Below, piece by piece: positions 1 to 9,082 of a stretch of DNA of 64,000 bases; position 1 is the first letter of the stretch, and each line of letters starts with the position of its first letter. The notes beneath the pieces were generated by a model. The model was not told the origin of the DNA. It saw only the letters and a program-made list of their open reading frames with translations, and ran no database searches. The translations under genes were made by a program, and so were the position numbers. The stretch is from an uncultured Bacteroidales bacterium (lineage in GTDB: Bacteria; Bacteroidota; Bacteroidia; Bacteroidales; Bacteroidaceae), in NCBI GenBank assembly GCA_902779165.1, contig CACZAN010000019.1, positions 35,759-99,758 on the forward strand, in the 5' to 3' direction.

Positions 1-1662
1 CGCTCTGGTGTTGGTCCGATGAGGTATCTCGAATCCAAACATAGCCACCTGCCTGTGGGGGAGGTGAAGTTGTCGAACGACGAGATGAAGGAACTCCTCG
101 GCATATCAGATAGCGCACCCGTTAGTCGCACCGCTATGATGGGAGCTATCGCCATCCGTCAGGCCGTTCAAGACGCGGGAGTCGCACTCGAAGGAAAGCG
201 CGTAGCACTCGTCTCAGGAACCACTGTCGGCTGCATGGATGTCACCGAGCAGTACTACCAGGAGATGAAGACCAACGATGCGCTGCTCTCACTGCCCATG
301 AACAACGATTGCGGCAAAAGCACACACGACATGGCCTCGATGGCGGGGCTGAACGAGGTCGAGACCTGCACCGTTTCCACCGCCTGTTCATCGGCACTCA
401 ATGCCGTTATCCTCGGAGCAGAGATGCTCAAGAATGACGAAGCCGACATCGTGATTGCCGGAGGAGCAGAGGCACTGACACGCTTCCACCTCAACGGATT
501 CAACACACTCATGATCCTCGACCCCGAACCATGCCGACCGTTCGACGAAAAACGCGCAGGACTCAACTTAGGCGAAGGAACTGCATTCCTCATACTCCAG
601 AAAGACTGCACACAGGCAAAGGCTTACATCTCCGGATACGCCAACCGCTGCGATGCATTCCATCAGACCGCTTCCTCCGACAATGGCGACGGCGCATTCC
701 TCGCTATGCGCGATGCGCTGGCCATGGCACAACTCGATCCAGCCGACATCCAATACGTCAATGCACATGGCACCGGCACACCCGATAACGACATCTCCGA
801 GAGCCGAGCCCTCTTTCGCATCTTCGGAAACCAGATGCCAGAGGTATCCAGCACGAAGCCTTTCACCGGACACACCACCTCTGCATCAGGTTCTATCGAA
901 GCCGTGATTTCCATCCTTGCCATCCAACATGATTTCACACCTTGCAATTTAGGGTGGAAGAACCAGATGCCCGAAGGAATCACCCCCACCCTCGGCCGCT
1001 CAGGCATCCAACTCAGTCATGTCCTCTGCAACTCGTTCGGATTTGGCGGCAACGACTCCGCCCTCATCCTCTCCAAGAGCCAGTCCGGCTCCCCCACTCC
1101 GCAGTCCGTGTCCGCCGGGTCCTCCTCCATCACCCTCTCCCGCTGCGAGATACATTCCACCGAAGAACTCGCTGCGCTGAAAGAATTCGTATCACCCATG
1201 GAATCAAGACGGATGGGCAAACTGATGAAAGCCGCCATCCTCTGCTCCTGCAGGGCGCTCAAGGCAGCAAACATCGAAACACCCGATGCCATCATCACCG
1301 CCACCTCACGCGGTATGCTCGAATGTAGCCAGCAATTCCTCGACGACATCATCGACAACGACGAAGAGTTCCTGAAGCCCACGCTCTTTATGCAGAGCAC
1401 CCATAACACCCTCAGTTCTGCCATTGCCATCCGCACCAATTGTCATGGCTACAACATCACCTACGCCCATGGCGATGACTCGCTTGACTGGGCCATGCGT
1501 GATGCCGAAAGGCTGATAAGGAATGGTTGCGCTAAAACAATACTCGTCGGCTGCTTCGATGAGTCCACCCCCCTCTCCAACGAATTCTGCCAACGGGCCG
1601 GCAAACCAGCAGAACCCGAGGTCTCTGCTATGGCCATAGTCCTTGCAGCTCCTAACATATAA
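1..1662 (+). CDS. Beta-ketoacyl synthase fused to a ketosynthase-like domain (5' partial), aryl-polyene cluster
   Basis: The reading frame is open to the left edge, and codons 1-18 already continue a ketosynthase N-terminus (SGVGP), so the ATG at 19 is internal and the gene is partial. The KS catalytic triad is intact. The active Cys is in STACSS (codon 385-387), the first His in NAHGTGT (766-768), and Lys and the second His lie in STKPFTGH (856-873). NSFGFGGND closes the fold. After about residue 365 a second domain of about 180 residues resembles the N-terminal ketosynthase-like family (Pfam Ketoacyl-synt_2) and has no visible catalytic Cys. The protein should condense malonyl units onto an ACP-bound chain, with the second domain acting as a partner or chain-length-type module (inference). 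It heads a tightly spaced + strand operon. Confidence 0.88.
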   Translation, partial: RSGVGPMRYLESKHSHLPVGEVKLSNDEMKELLGISDSAPVSRTAMMGAIAIRQAVQDAGVALEGKRVALVSGTTVGCMDVTEQYYQEMKTNDALLSLPMNNDCGKSTHDMASMAGLNEVETCTVSTACSSALNAVILGAEMLKNDEADIVIAGGAEALTRFHLNGFNTLMILDPEPCRPFDEKRAGLNLGEGTAFLILQKDCTQAKAYISGYANRCDAFHQTASSDNGDGAFLAMRDALAMAQLDPADIQYVNAHGTGTPDNDISESRALFRIFGNQMPEVSSTKPFTGHTTSASGSIEAVISILAIQHDFTPCNLGWKNQMPEGITPTLGRSGIQLSHVLCNSFGFGGNDSALILSKSQSGSPTPQSVSAGSSSITLSRCEIHSTEELAALKEFVSPMESRRMGKLMKAAILCSCRALKAANIETPDAIITATSRGMLECSQQFLDDIIDNDEEFLKPTLFMQSTHNTLSSAIAIRTNCHGYNITYAHGDDSLDWAMRDAERLIRNGCAKTILVGCFDESTPLSNEFCQRAGKPAEPEVSAMAIVLAAPNI

Positions 1663-1684
1663 CCCCAATCCCAACCACCCTAAA

Positions 1685-2032
1685 ATGCTGATTCCCTTAG
1701 CACTCATCCAGAGCCTCTTGCTCGTTGCAGGACAAGTATTCCTGAAGCTGGCACTCGCGCGAATGCCACAGGCATCCTTTTCCTTCGCTTTCGTGAAAGC
1801 ACTCTTCTGCGATGTGCAGTTTGCCCTCGCTGGCATCTGTTTCGGCGCAGGCACCGTACTTTGGTTCTATATCCTGAAGCACTATCCCCTCTCATCAGCC
1901 TATCCGTTGCTCAGCCTCAGCTACGTCTTTGGGATGATTGCTTCCATCGTGGTTTTCCACGAGAGCGTGGACTCCACTAAATGGATAGGGACGCTTTTGA
2001 TCATGTTCGGCTGTTATCTCATCGCAAAATGA
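1685..2032 (+). CDS. Small EamA/DMT-type four-helix membrane protein
   Basis: About 115 residues made almost entirely of four hydrophobic segments (LALIQSLLLVAGQVFLK, a middle pair, and a C-terminal GTLLIMFGCYLIA), as in half-size drug/metabolite or small-multidrug-resistance type proteins. An upstream ATG at 1643 overlaps the preceding gene and adds a polar Asn/Pro-rich stretch, so the ATG at 1685, 22 bp after the previous stop, is preferred. The stop overlaps the next start as ATGA. Similar small EamA proteins occur in Bacteroidota polyene pigment clusters. A role in moving a lipid or pigment precursor is inference; the substrate is unknown. Confidence 0.7.
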   Translation: MLIPLALIQSLLLVAGQVFLKLALARMPQASFSFAFVKALFCDVQFALAGICFGAGTVLWFYILKHYPLSSAYPLLSLSYVFGMIASIVVFHESVDSTKWIGTLLIMFGCYLIAK

Positions 2033-2682
2033 ATAAGATCCTCCTTTTCCTCCTCCTCATTGCCTTTCGTGCAGTCGGCGGTTCCGCCGCCGAATCCCCC
2101 TCCATACCGGCGCAGCCCGACTCCATCATCCAAGAAATCTCCGCTGCCAGCTCACGCATCCAGAGCCTCCAGTGCACCTTCATTCAGACCAAGCACATCG
2201 CGATGCTCAATGATAAGCTCGTATCGAGGGGAAAGATCATATATCAGCAACCCGACAAACTGCTCTGGCAATACACCACCCCCTACTCCTACACCTTCAT
2301 TATCAATCGCCAACAGGTGATTATCCGCAACGGCCAGCGGACGGACGTCATCGATGCGAACAGGAACAGAGTCTTCAAGGAGATTGCTCGGATGATGATG
2401 AACAGCCTCCGAGGACAATGCCTGACGGACAACAAGAGCTTTCAAGTAACCGTAAGCTCAGGGCGTACCCAGGGAACGGGCCTCGAATATATTGCAACAC
2501 TTGTTCCCAAACGGAAAGAGCTGAAGCAGCTGTGGGATCGACTGGTGCTCCACTTTGATGTTGCCAACCAGGTCGTATCCACAGTAGAGATGTACGAGAA
2601 GAACGGTGACCACACAATCATCCAGATGCAGGATGTGGTGGTAAACAAGCCCGTGGATGCAAAAATCTTCAACGTAGAGTAA
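2029..2682 (+). CDS. LolA-like periplasmic lipoprotein/lipid carrier
   Basis: The protein has an N-terminal signal peptide (MNKILLFLLLIAFRAVGG) followed by a LolA-type fold. Visible landmarks are the opening helix with LQCTFIQTK, then SRGKIIYQQPDKLLWQY and the YSYTFIINRQQVII strands. The ATG at 2029 overlaps the previous stop by 4 bp, and the ATG further upstream lies inside the EamA gene. LolA homologues are standard accessory genes in aryl-polyene clusters, where they are thought to carry the acylated pigment through the periplasm. The size (about 217 residues) fits LolA. Confidence 0.8.
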   Translation: MNKILLFLLLIAFRAVGGSAAESPSIPAQPDSIIQEISAASSRIQSLQCTFIQTKHIAMLNDKLVSRGKIIYQQPDKLLWQYTTPYSYTFIINRQQVIIRNGQRTDVIDANRNRVFKEIARMMMNSLRGQCLTDNKSFQVTVSSGRTQGTGLEYIATLVPKRKELKQLWDRLVLHFDVANQVVSTVEMYEKNGDHTIIQMQDVVVNKPVDAKIFNVE

Positions 2683-2684
2683 CT

Positions 2685-3077
2685 ATGTACGGGTGGAGGT
2701 CTTTCAGAATATTGATACTGCTGATGCTGCTGTCCGTGGCAGGTTATGCACAGCAAAGCCGCTATCTGGTGCAGATAGAACTGCGGCAGGTTTACCTTAG
2801 CGGAATCTGTGTTCTGAACGACGAAGGCGACATTACGAAAGGGGCCGTATTCAATGAATTCGGCGTTTCGACCTTCAGCTTCGAGTACCAGAAGGATAAA
2901 GAACGGATCAAGCTCACTCAGATAATGCCAGCGATGAACCGCTGCTACCTCAAGAGGCAATTGAAAAAAGACCTGAAGGCCATCGTGAAGCAGCTGCCTA
3001 GGAACGTGGTCTACGAAAATAAGAAATACCAGCTAAAATATACGTTTACTCCACTGAGCGATGAAACTCCTGAATGA
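2685..3077 (+). CDS. Small secreted protein of the polyene cluster, family not recognised
   Basis: 130 residues with a signal peptide (RILILLMLLSVAGYAQ) and a short mixed alpha/beta body that includes a basic stretch (KRQLKKDLKAIVKQLPRN). It sits 2 bp after the LolA-like gene and overlaps the next gene by 17 bp, so it is translated as part of the operon. In proteobacterial clusters this position is held by a DUF3261 lipoprotein. This protein has no lipobox Cys and I do not see that family's signature, so only an analogous periplasmic role is suggested. Confidence 0.6.
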   Translation: MYGWRSFRILILLMLLSVAGYAQQSRYLVQIELRQVYLSGICVLNDEGDITKGAVFNEFGVSTFSFEYQKDKERIKLTQIMPAMNRCYLKRQLKKDLKAIVKQLPRNVVYENKKYQLKYTFTPLSDETPE

Positions 3078-3462
3078 ATTATATACGATAACGAGAGAAA
3101 CGCATGAGGACGGCGCTCATGATTATCTCCTGCGGCTGAATGCGGGGCACTTCATCTACGCTGCCCACTTCCCCGGGGAGCCAATCACTCCCGGTGTATG
3201 TATTTTACAGATTGCCCACGAGCTATTACAGTTAGCGCTGAAGAAGCCCCTGAAGATTATCTGCGTCAAGAATGTGAAGTTTATGAAACTCGTCTCTCCG
3301 GATCAAATCCGTGAGATACACTATAGCATCAGCAAGATTTCAGAAAGCGTAAGCGCTGAAGGGGACGGAAAGAACGTGGTCCGTGCTCAGATCACGGTTT
3401 CCGACAATGATGGCGCAGAATACGCAAAGCTCTCGCTGATGATGCAACCAGAACCAATATGA
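3061..3462 (+). CDS. FabZ/FabA-like 3-hydroxyacyl-ACP dehydratase (hotdog fold)
   Basis: 133 residues with the hotdog dehydratase signature HFPGEPITPGV, in which His36 is the expected catalytic His. It is followed by the long central helix (ILQIAHELLQLAL). The acidic partner on that helix (Asp/Glu in FabA/FabZ) may be the Glu of AHE. It should remove water from 3-hydroxyacyl-ACP in each elongation cycle to build the conjugated double bonds. It overlaps both neighbours. No ketoreductase is in the window, so that step must be encoded upstream or elsewhere. Confidence 0.82.
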   Translation: MKLLNELYTITRETHEDGAHDYLLRLNAGHFIYAAHFPGEPITPGVCILQIAHELLQLALKKPLKIICVKNVKFMKLVSPDQIREIHYSISKISESVSAEGDGKNVVRAQITVSDNDGAEYAKLSLMMQPEPI

Positions 3463-4949
3463 ACGAGAACAAGAAGCTACTCCATAACCGCGGCATTTGT
3501 GTCGTGATCCCGACTTATAATAATTCGGGTACGATTGTTGATGTCGTGCAACGAACACTATGCGAGTGTGACGATGTCATTGTCGTGTGTGACGGCTGCA
3601 CCGATGACACACTTCAATTGCTGGAGGCTGTAGAGGGAATCACATTAGTTGTCTACGAGAAGAATGCAGGAAAGGGTCATGCCCTGAAGGTGGGCTTCCA
3701 GAAGGCAATAGAGCTGGGGTTCTCTTTCGCTATCACTCTGGATGGTGACGGTCAGCATTTTCCTGAAGATATCCCCAGTTTCCTGCGGGCAAACCGACGT
3801 CATCCGGATGCTATCATTGTGGGCAAAAGGAAGTTCGCGGAGGATTGTGACCGCAGCTTTGGCAGCCGGTTTGCAAATGGCTTCAGCAACTTCTGGTTCG
3901 CTGTAGAGACGGGACGGTATTTGAGAGATACGCAGACGGGTTATCGCCTGTATCCCTTAAAGCGGCTGAGTGGTCTATGGTGTCTCACTTCGGGTTACGA
4001 GGCAGAACTTGAGCTGCTGGTGTTTGCTTCGTGGGCTGGTGTGCCTATGGTGAGCGAGAGCATCGATGTGTATTATCCTCCTCGTGAAGAGCGCGTGTCA
4101 CATTTCCGTGGGTTTAGGGACTTTGGTCGTATCTCGTTGTTGAATACGGTGCTTTGTTTCCTGGCTGTGGTCTATGGTTATCCCCGTCGATTGCTTCGTT
4201 TCGGCTTACGGTTGTTGCGGACAGTTTATTCCCTGCTTTTCTTTTTGATAATGATGGTTGCCGTGACTCCCTGTGTAGCGCTGTATATGAGTATCGGGGG
4301 TAAGACAGACGAGAAGCGCTTCCGAGTGCATCAGCTGCTGCAGTATCTGTCGAGTGTGGTGCTGAAGATTCATGGAATACCGGGTGTGCGTTATAGCGAA
4401 GTGAACCGTGGTGGTGAGTGTTTCGATCGTCCGGCGGTTATCATCTGTAACCATCAGTCTCATTTGGATGTACTGGCTCTGCTGGTTCAATCTCCGAAGA
4501 TTGTGGTGCTAACAAAGGAATGGGTGTGGAAGAATGTGTTTTACGGTTACCTGATCCGTTGTGCCGAATTCTTGCCGGTGTATGATGGTATCGAGGGGGT
4601 GCTGCCTCGTCTGCGTGAGCTTGTGGATCGGGGTTATAGTATTGCGGTGTATCCTGAGGGCAGTCGTTCTGAGGACTGTTCAATCAGTCGTTTTCATCAG
4701 GGCGCTTTTCATCTGGCAGAAATGCTTGGATTGGATATAGTTCCGATGGTGCTGTATGGTGCGGGTTATGTGCTGCCAAAACGTGGTTGGTTGCTGAATC
4801 GGGGTGTGATTCGTGTAGAGATCGACGGGCGGATCAGTGCTGCGGAATTGCGAGAGCTGGGGTCGTCGACAAGAGCTCAGGCGTCTGCGATGCGGAAGTA
4901 TTATAAAAGGAGATATGAGGAGGTGGAGGAGAGCATAATTAAAAGTTGA
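3459..4949 (+). CDS. Family 2 glycosyltransferase fused to a PlsC-type acyltransferase
   Basis: 496 residues in two enzymes. Residues about 9-235 are a GT2 domain of the dolichol-phosphate-mannose-synthase type (VVIPTYNNSGTI, DGCTDDT, TLDGDGQH, DTQTGYRLYP). Hydrophobic segments at about 225-285 suggest membrane attachment. Residues about 320-480 form a lysophospholipid acyltransferase domain with the HX4D motif in NHQSHLD (His332, Asp337) and the acyl-acceptor motif YPEGSRS. The same fusion is typical of aryl-polyene clusters, where it is proposed to join the polyene to a glycerolipid-like or sugar anchor. The exact acceptor is unknown. Confidence 0.85.
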   Translation: MNENKKLLHNRGICVVIPTYNNSGTIVDVVQRTLCECDDVIVVCDGCTDDTLQLLEAVEGITLVVYEKNAGKGHALKVGFQKAIELGFSFAITLDGDGQHFPEDIPSFLRANRRHPDAIIVGKRKFAEDCDRSFGSRFANGFSNFWFAVETGRYLRDTQTGYRLYPLKRLSGLWCLTSGYEAELELLVFASWAGVPMVSESIDVYYPPREERVSHFRGFRDFGRISLLNTVLCFLAVVYGYPRRLLRFGLRLLRTVYSLLFFLIMMVAVTPCVALYMSIGGKTDEKRFRVHQLLQYLSSVVLKIHGIPGVRYSEVNRGGECFDRPAVIICNHQSHLDVLALLVQSPKIVVLTKEWVWKNVFYGYLIRCAEFLPVYDGIEGVLPRLRELVDRGYSIAVYPEGSRSEDCSISRFHQGAFHLAEMLGLDIVPMVLYGAGYVLPKRGWLLNRGVIRVEIDGRISAAELRELGSSTRAQASAMRKYYKRRYEEVEESIIKS

Positions 4950-5013
4950 AAAGTTGAAAGTTAGAAATTGATAATTGATAATTCATAATTGGAAGATTGA
5001 GATATTAATAGTT
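4950..5013 (+). repeat. AT-rich spacer with GTTGAAA and TTGATAAT words
   Basis: This is the only sizeable gap inside the pigment operon. It contains repeated words (aaagttgaaaagttgaaagtt, then attgataattgataattcataattgg). Its reverse complement (TTTCAAC words) matches the low-complexity tracts at 52919-53060 and 53335-53385. It looks like dispersed intergenic repeat sequence; no promoter or terminator is evident. Confidence 0.5.
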
Positions 5014-6489
5014 GTGGGAAAGAGGGTTGTTATCATAGGTTCGGGCCTTGGCGGGCTATCGTGCGGTGTCCTGTTGCAGCGTGCTGGTTTTGACGTGCTG
5101 GTACTGGAGCAGGGCGCCCAGATTGGGGGCTGCCTGCAGTGCTTTGTGCGGAGTGGTGCGAAGTTCGAGACGGGTATGCATTTCATCGGCTCGGCAGCTC
5201 CGGTACAGCCTATGGGACGAATGTTGGAGTATTTGGGAGTGGTGGACGCGATAGAGCTGAGTGCTCTTGACAGCTCGGCATATAATGTGATCTCGCTGGG
5301 AGGGGAACGTTTCTGTTTTGCGAATGGTTGTGAGGCCTTCGTGGAGCAGATGGGGAGTTATTTTCCGAAGGAGAAGGACGGATTGGCGGAGTATATGTGG
5401 ATTGTAGGTGAGATTTCGGCAAGCTCGGCACTGAACTCTCTGGAAAGCGAGGGGCGTGACCGGGTGTTGGATTCCCGTTATCAGCAGTGCCCGGTCAATG
5501 AGATTCTCGATGAGCTGTTTCAGGATGAGTTGCTGAAGAATGTGCTTGTGGGAGATTTGCCGCTGTATGCCGGTGAGCGCGACAAGACTCCTTTTGCGCA
5601 GCACGCATTTATCATGGACTTCTATAACCGAAGTGCCTTTAGGATTGTGGGGGGAAGTGACGCGATAGCGCGTGCGCTGAGGGATGTTCTTGAACGGTCT
5701 GGGGGCGGTGTGTTGACACGCAAACGTGTGGTGGGCATCGACTGCAAGGAGGACGCAGTACGCGGTGTGGAGACAGCTGACGGGGAATACTACCCAGCGG
5801 ATTATGTGGTAAGCACGATTCATCCGAAGCGGCTGCTGGAGTTGGTGGATGGGCCGCTGCTGAGGCCAGCGTACAGGAAGCGTATTGGGAGTTTGAGGGA
5901 GACGACGGGTGCATTTGTGGTGTACTTGAAGTTCAAGGAGGGAAGGCTTCCTTATATGCGAAGTAATTATTTCGGATATCGGGGCAGGTCGCCGTGGGGA
6001 TGCGAGCATTATTCTTGGGAGGAGGGAGAATGGCCGATGGGGTTCTTGTATATGCACCTGTGCCACGAGAGGAACCCGCAGTATGCGAGGTGCGGGGAGG
6101 TGATCTCGTATATGAACTATGCGGACGTGGCACAATGGGAACATACGGCAACTGGACGACGAGGTGAGGATTATGAGGCCTTCAAGCGGCAGCATGCAGA
6201 GCGATTGCTAGCGCTGTTGGAAGAGCATCACCCGGGTGTATTGGATGCCATAGAGAGTTACTGGACCTCGACGCCTCTGACCTACGCAAGCTACACGGGT
6301 ACGGAGTGGGGTTCGATGTATGGTGTGGCCAAGGATGTAAGTCTGGGTGCTGCCGGCCGTGTGCCTTACCGTACGAAGATTCCGAACCTGTTTCTGGCAG
6401 GCCAAAATGTGAATTCTCACGGAATGATGGGTGTGCTGGTAGGCAGTATTGTAACTTGTAGTGAAATCATAAGGAAAAATCATGGATAA
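5014..6489 (+). CDS. CrtI/retinol-saturase-like FAD-dependent oxidoreductase
   Basis: About 491 residues. The N-terminal Rossmann motif VVIIGSGLGGLSCG is followed by LEQGAQIGGC, the FAD-binding region of phytoene-desaturase-like enzymes. The C-terminal FAD signature is IPNLFLAGQNVNSHGMMGV. The GTG at 5014 is chosen because it puts the Rossmann strand at residue 4. The only upstream in-frame start is a TTG inside the AT-rich repeat spacer. In a polyene cluster this family could isomerise, saturate or desaturate the conjugated chain; the reaction is inference. It overlaps the next gene by 8 bp. Confidence 0.78.
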   Translation: MGKRVVIIGSGLGGLSCGVLLQRAGFDVLVLEQGAQIGGCLQCFVRSGAKFETGMHFIGSAAPVQPMGRMLEYLGVVDAIELSALDSSAYNVISLGGERFCFANGCEAFVEQMGSYFPKEKDGLAEYMWIVGEISASSALNSLESEGRDRVLDSRYQQCPVNEILDELFQDELLKNVLVGDLPLYAGERDKTPFAQHAFIMDFYNRSAFRIVGGSDAIARALRDVLERSGGGVLTRKRVVGIDCKEDAVRGVETADGEYYPADYVVSTIHPKRLLELVDGPLLRPAYRKRIGSLRETTGAFVVYLKFKEGRLPYMRSNYFGYRGRSPWGCEHYSWEEGEWPMGFLYMHLCHERNPQYARCGEVISYMNYADVAQWEHTATGRRGEDYEAFKRQHAERLLALLEEHHPGVLDAIESYWTSTPLTYASYTGTEWGSMYGVAKDVSLGAAGRVPYRTKIPNLFLAGQNVNSHGMMGVLVGSIVTCSEIIRKNHG

Positions 6490-9082
6490 GAGTGCAATCA
6501 TCATAGGCGGCGGGCTTGGCGGCCTGTTCACGGGTGCCATCCTTTCGAAAGAAGGGCTGAACGTTACGGTGGTGGAAAAGAACGCCACAGTGGGTGGCGG
6601 GCTACAGAGTTTCACACGCTTCGGCGAAGTGTTCGACACTGGTATGCATGTGATTGGCGGCCTGCAACGTGGCGGCAATATCCGTAGGCTCTGTGACTAT
6701 CTTGGCATTCTGGATGAGATGCATGTGGCAGACTTGGACGGTGCCTTCACGGATGAGCTTTATTTTGCAGAGGACGGGCGGCGGTACCGTATATCGAAGG
6801 GTCGTGAGCAGTTCGTGGAAGGGCTGGCACGGGAATTCCCTCATGAACGTGAAGCGCTGGAACGGTACGTAGATGCCGTTTACCGTCTGGCAAATGAGAT
6901 AGACCTCTTTTACCTTCGCCCGAGCGATAGTCACATACCCGTTCATTCGAGCGAGTTCATGATGTCGGCCGACGCTTTTGTGGGCAGTTACGTGACGGAT
7001 GCGAAGCTGAGGAGTGTGGTGTCGTACATGAACCCTTTGTATTCGGGGCGCGGGGACGTGACTCCGGCCTACATTCATGCTGTCATTTCTGCTCTATACA
7101 TCGACGGTGCCAGCCGCTTCGCCGGCGGTAGCTATCGTTTTGCAGAGACGCTGAGCGAATATATCTGCAAGCACGGGGGAAAGGTGATAACGGGTGACGG
7201 TGTGACCCACGTACATTCGGCTGGGGGGCTGATAAGCGGGATAGAAACGAAGCAAGGGCGGGAGCTGCAAGGCGACTATTATATCTGCGCAATCCACCCT
7301 TGTACATTCATGGGTCTGCTGGATGATGCAACGCTGCTGCCGAAGGCCTACCGGACGCGCCTGTATTCGATTCCCAACTCGTATTCGGCGTTCACGCTGA
7401 ACATCAAGCTGAAGGAGGGTACGTTCCGGTACCTCAACTATTCGGGCTACTATATGACTCGCTACGACGATGTGTGGAATTTCGGTCGGCAGAACCGTAC
7501 ATGGCCTTTGGGCTTTCTGTACATGACACCTCCTGAAGAGCAGCAGGGAGCGTACTCGACGAAGATGATCATCACATCGCCAATGCTATGGGATGAGGTA
7601 CGGCAATGGGAAGATACCACAGTGGGACATCGCGGTGCGGACTATGTGGCTTGGAAACAGGCATGCGCGGAGAAGCTTCTGGCCTGCATGGAAGAGATGT
7701 ACCCCCAGTTCCGGAACTGCATAGAAGACATAAACATCGCCTCGCCGCTCACCATTCGCGATTACTACGGAGCGAAAGAAGGCGGAATGTGCGGATTCCA
7801 GAAAGACTATAAGAATATTGTGCTTTCGCAGGTTCCGGTGGTGACGAAGGTGAAGAATCTGCTGCTAACAGGACAGAACTGCAATTTGCACGGATTCTGC
7901 GGTGTTCCCCTGACAGCAATTCAGACGTGCGAGGCCATCTTGGGGGAGAACTATGTACTGAACAAGATCAAGGAACATGATATAGCTCCCTACACGGACG
8001 ATGATATCCCCGGTGCGATGCGTCGTATAGCGAAGAGTGCGGAGTTTGGAATGCTGAGTCGGTATGTTTTCCCAGACGAAGATGTGGAAGTCGTGCGGAA
8101 TCGCGTGGCAAATATGCGTACGATTCGTGAGTTCCAGTTAGGCGTCATGTATCCTGCCCAAAAACAAGTTATACAGAGGAGCATCACTGAGTTCACGTGT
8201 GGCGGTATGGAACGAATAGATCCGAAAGCCTGCTACCTGTACGTCTCGAATCATCGTGATATTATGCTGGATGCGAGCCTGTTGCAGATTGTGCTGACGG
8301 ATTATGGCCATGATACAACGGAAATCACTTTCGGCGCGAATCTGATGAAGGGCGATCTGGTCATTGATATCGGAAAGTCGAATAAGATGTTCCGCGTTGA
8401 GCGACCCGGAGGAAGTGCTCGTGAGTTCTACAAGGCCTCGATGAAACTTTCGGAGTATATCCGGCATACGTTGCTCTGCAAGCGGCAGTCGGTGTGGATT
8501 GCCCAGCGCAACGGCCGCACGAAGGATGGCATTGATGCCACAGATCAGGGTATCATCAAGATGTTTGCGATGAGTGGCGCGGATGACTTGGTAGAGTCGC
8601 TTGGGGCACTGAATATCGTGCCGATTGCCGTATCTTATGAATGGGAATCGTGCGATAAGCTGAAGGCTCTGGAGCTTTATGCGACCCGTCGCGGCCCCTA
8701 CGTGAAACAGGCCGGAGAGGACCTGAACAGTATTCTCACTGGAATCTTACAGCCGAAGGGGCATGTTCACTTTGAGATTTGCAAGCCCATTACGAAGGCT
8801 GAGCTTCAGGCCTACGCTCATCTGGGATTGAATGATTTCTGCAAGCAAGTAGCAAATCTCGTGGACCAACGTATCCGTTCGGCCTATCACCTGACGCCCA
8901 ATAACTATATAGCCTGTGACCTGCTGACGGGGACGGATACTTATGCGTCTCATTATACTGCGGCGGAGAAGGAGGCATTCGTGAAGCACGCCTCATGGGT
9001 GAAAGAATATAGCAGCAGTCATGATGTGGATGAACTGCTTGAGATCTTCCTGAGTATTTATGCAAATCCTGTGAAAAGATGA
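6482..9082 (+). CDS. CrtI-like FAD oxidoreductase fused to a glycerolipid acyltransferase
   Basis: 866 residues. Residues 1 to about 495 repeat the fold of the preceding protein (AIIIGGGLGGLFTG, VEKNATVGGG, VKNLLLTGQNCNLHGFCGV). Residues about 530-866 form an acyltransferase domain: NHRDIMLD (His591; the Asp is one position later than in the usual HX4D), FRVERPGG, and IAQRNGRTKDG. This is the form seen in Bacteroidota 1-acylglycerol-3-phosphate acyltransferase-like proteins. The two halves are in one uninterrupted frame. A plausible job is to process the polyene chain and pass it to a lipid acceptor at the membrane (inference). Confidence 0.8.
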   Translation: MDKSAIIIGGGLGGLFTGAILSKEGLNVTVVEKNATVGGGLQSFTRFGEVFDTGMHVIGGLQRGGNIRRLCDYLGILDEMHVADLDGAFTDELYFAEDGRRYRISKGREQFVEGLAREFPHEREALERYVDAVYRLANEIDLFYLRPSDSHIPVHSSEFMMSADAFVGSYVTDAKLRSVVSYMNPLYSGRGDVTPAYIHAVISALYIDGASRFAGGSYRFAETLSEYICKHGGKVITGDGVTHVHSAGGLISGIETKQGRELQGDYYICAIHPCTFMGLLDDATLLPKAYRTRLYSIPNSYSAFTLNIKLKEGTFRYLNYSGYYMTRYDDVWNFGRQNRTWPLGFLYMTPPEEQQGAYSTKMIITSPMLWDEVRQWEDTTVGHRGADYVAWKQACAEKLLACMEEMYPQFRNCIEDINIASPLTIRDYYGAKEGGMCGFQKDYKNIVLSQVPVVTKVKNLLLTGQNCNLHGFCGVPLTAIQTCEAILGENYVLNKIKEHDIAPYTDDDIPGAMRRIAKSAEFGMLSRYVFPDEDVEVVRNRVANMRTIREFQLGVMYPAQKQVIQRSITEFTCGGMERIDPKACYLYVSNHRDIMLDASLLQIVLTDYGHDTTEITFGANLMKGDLVIDIGKSNKMFRVERPGGSAREFYKASMKLSEYIRHTLLCKRQSVWIAQRNGRTKDGIDATDQGIIKMFAMSGADDLVESLGALNIVPIAVSYEWESCDKLKALELYATRRGPYVKQAGEDLNSILTGILQPKGHVHFEICKPITKAELQAYAHLGLNDFCKQVANLVDQRIRSAYHLTPNNYIACDLLTGTDTYASHYTAAEKEAFVKHASWVKEYSSSHDVDELLEIFLSIYANPVKR

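Noticed and set aside
5056-6195. 379-codon - strand open frame in the CrtI-like gene
   Set aside because: It is a shadow of the flavoenzyme; the sequence is His/Arg/Pro-rich without any domain.
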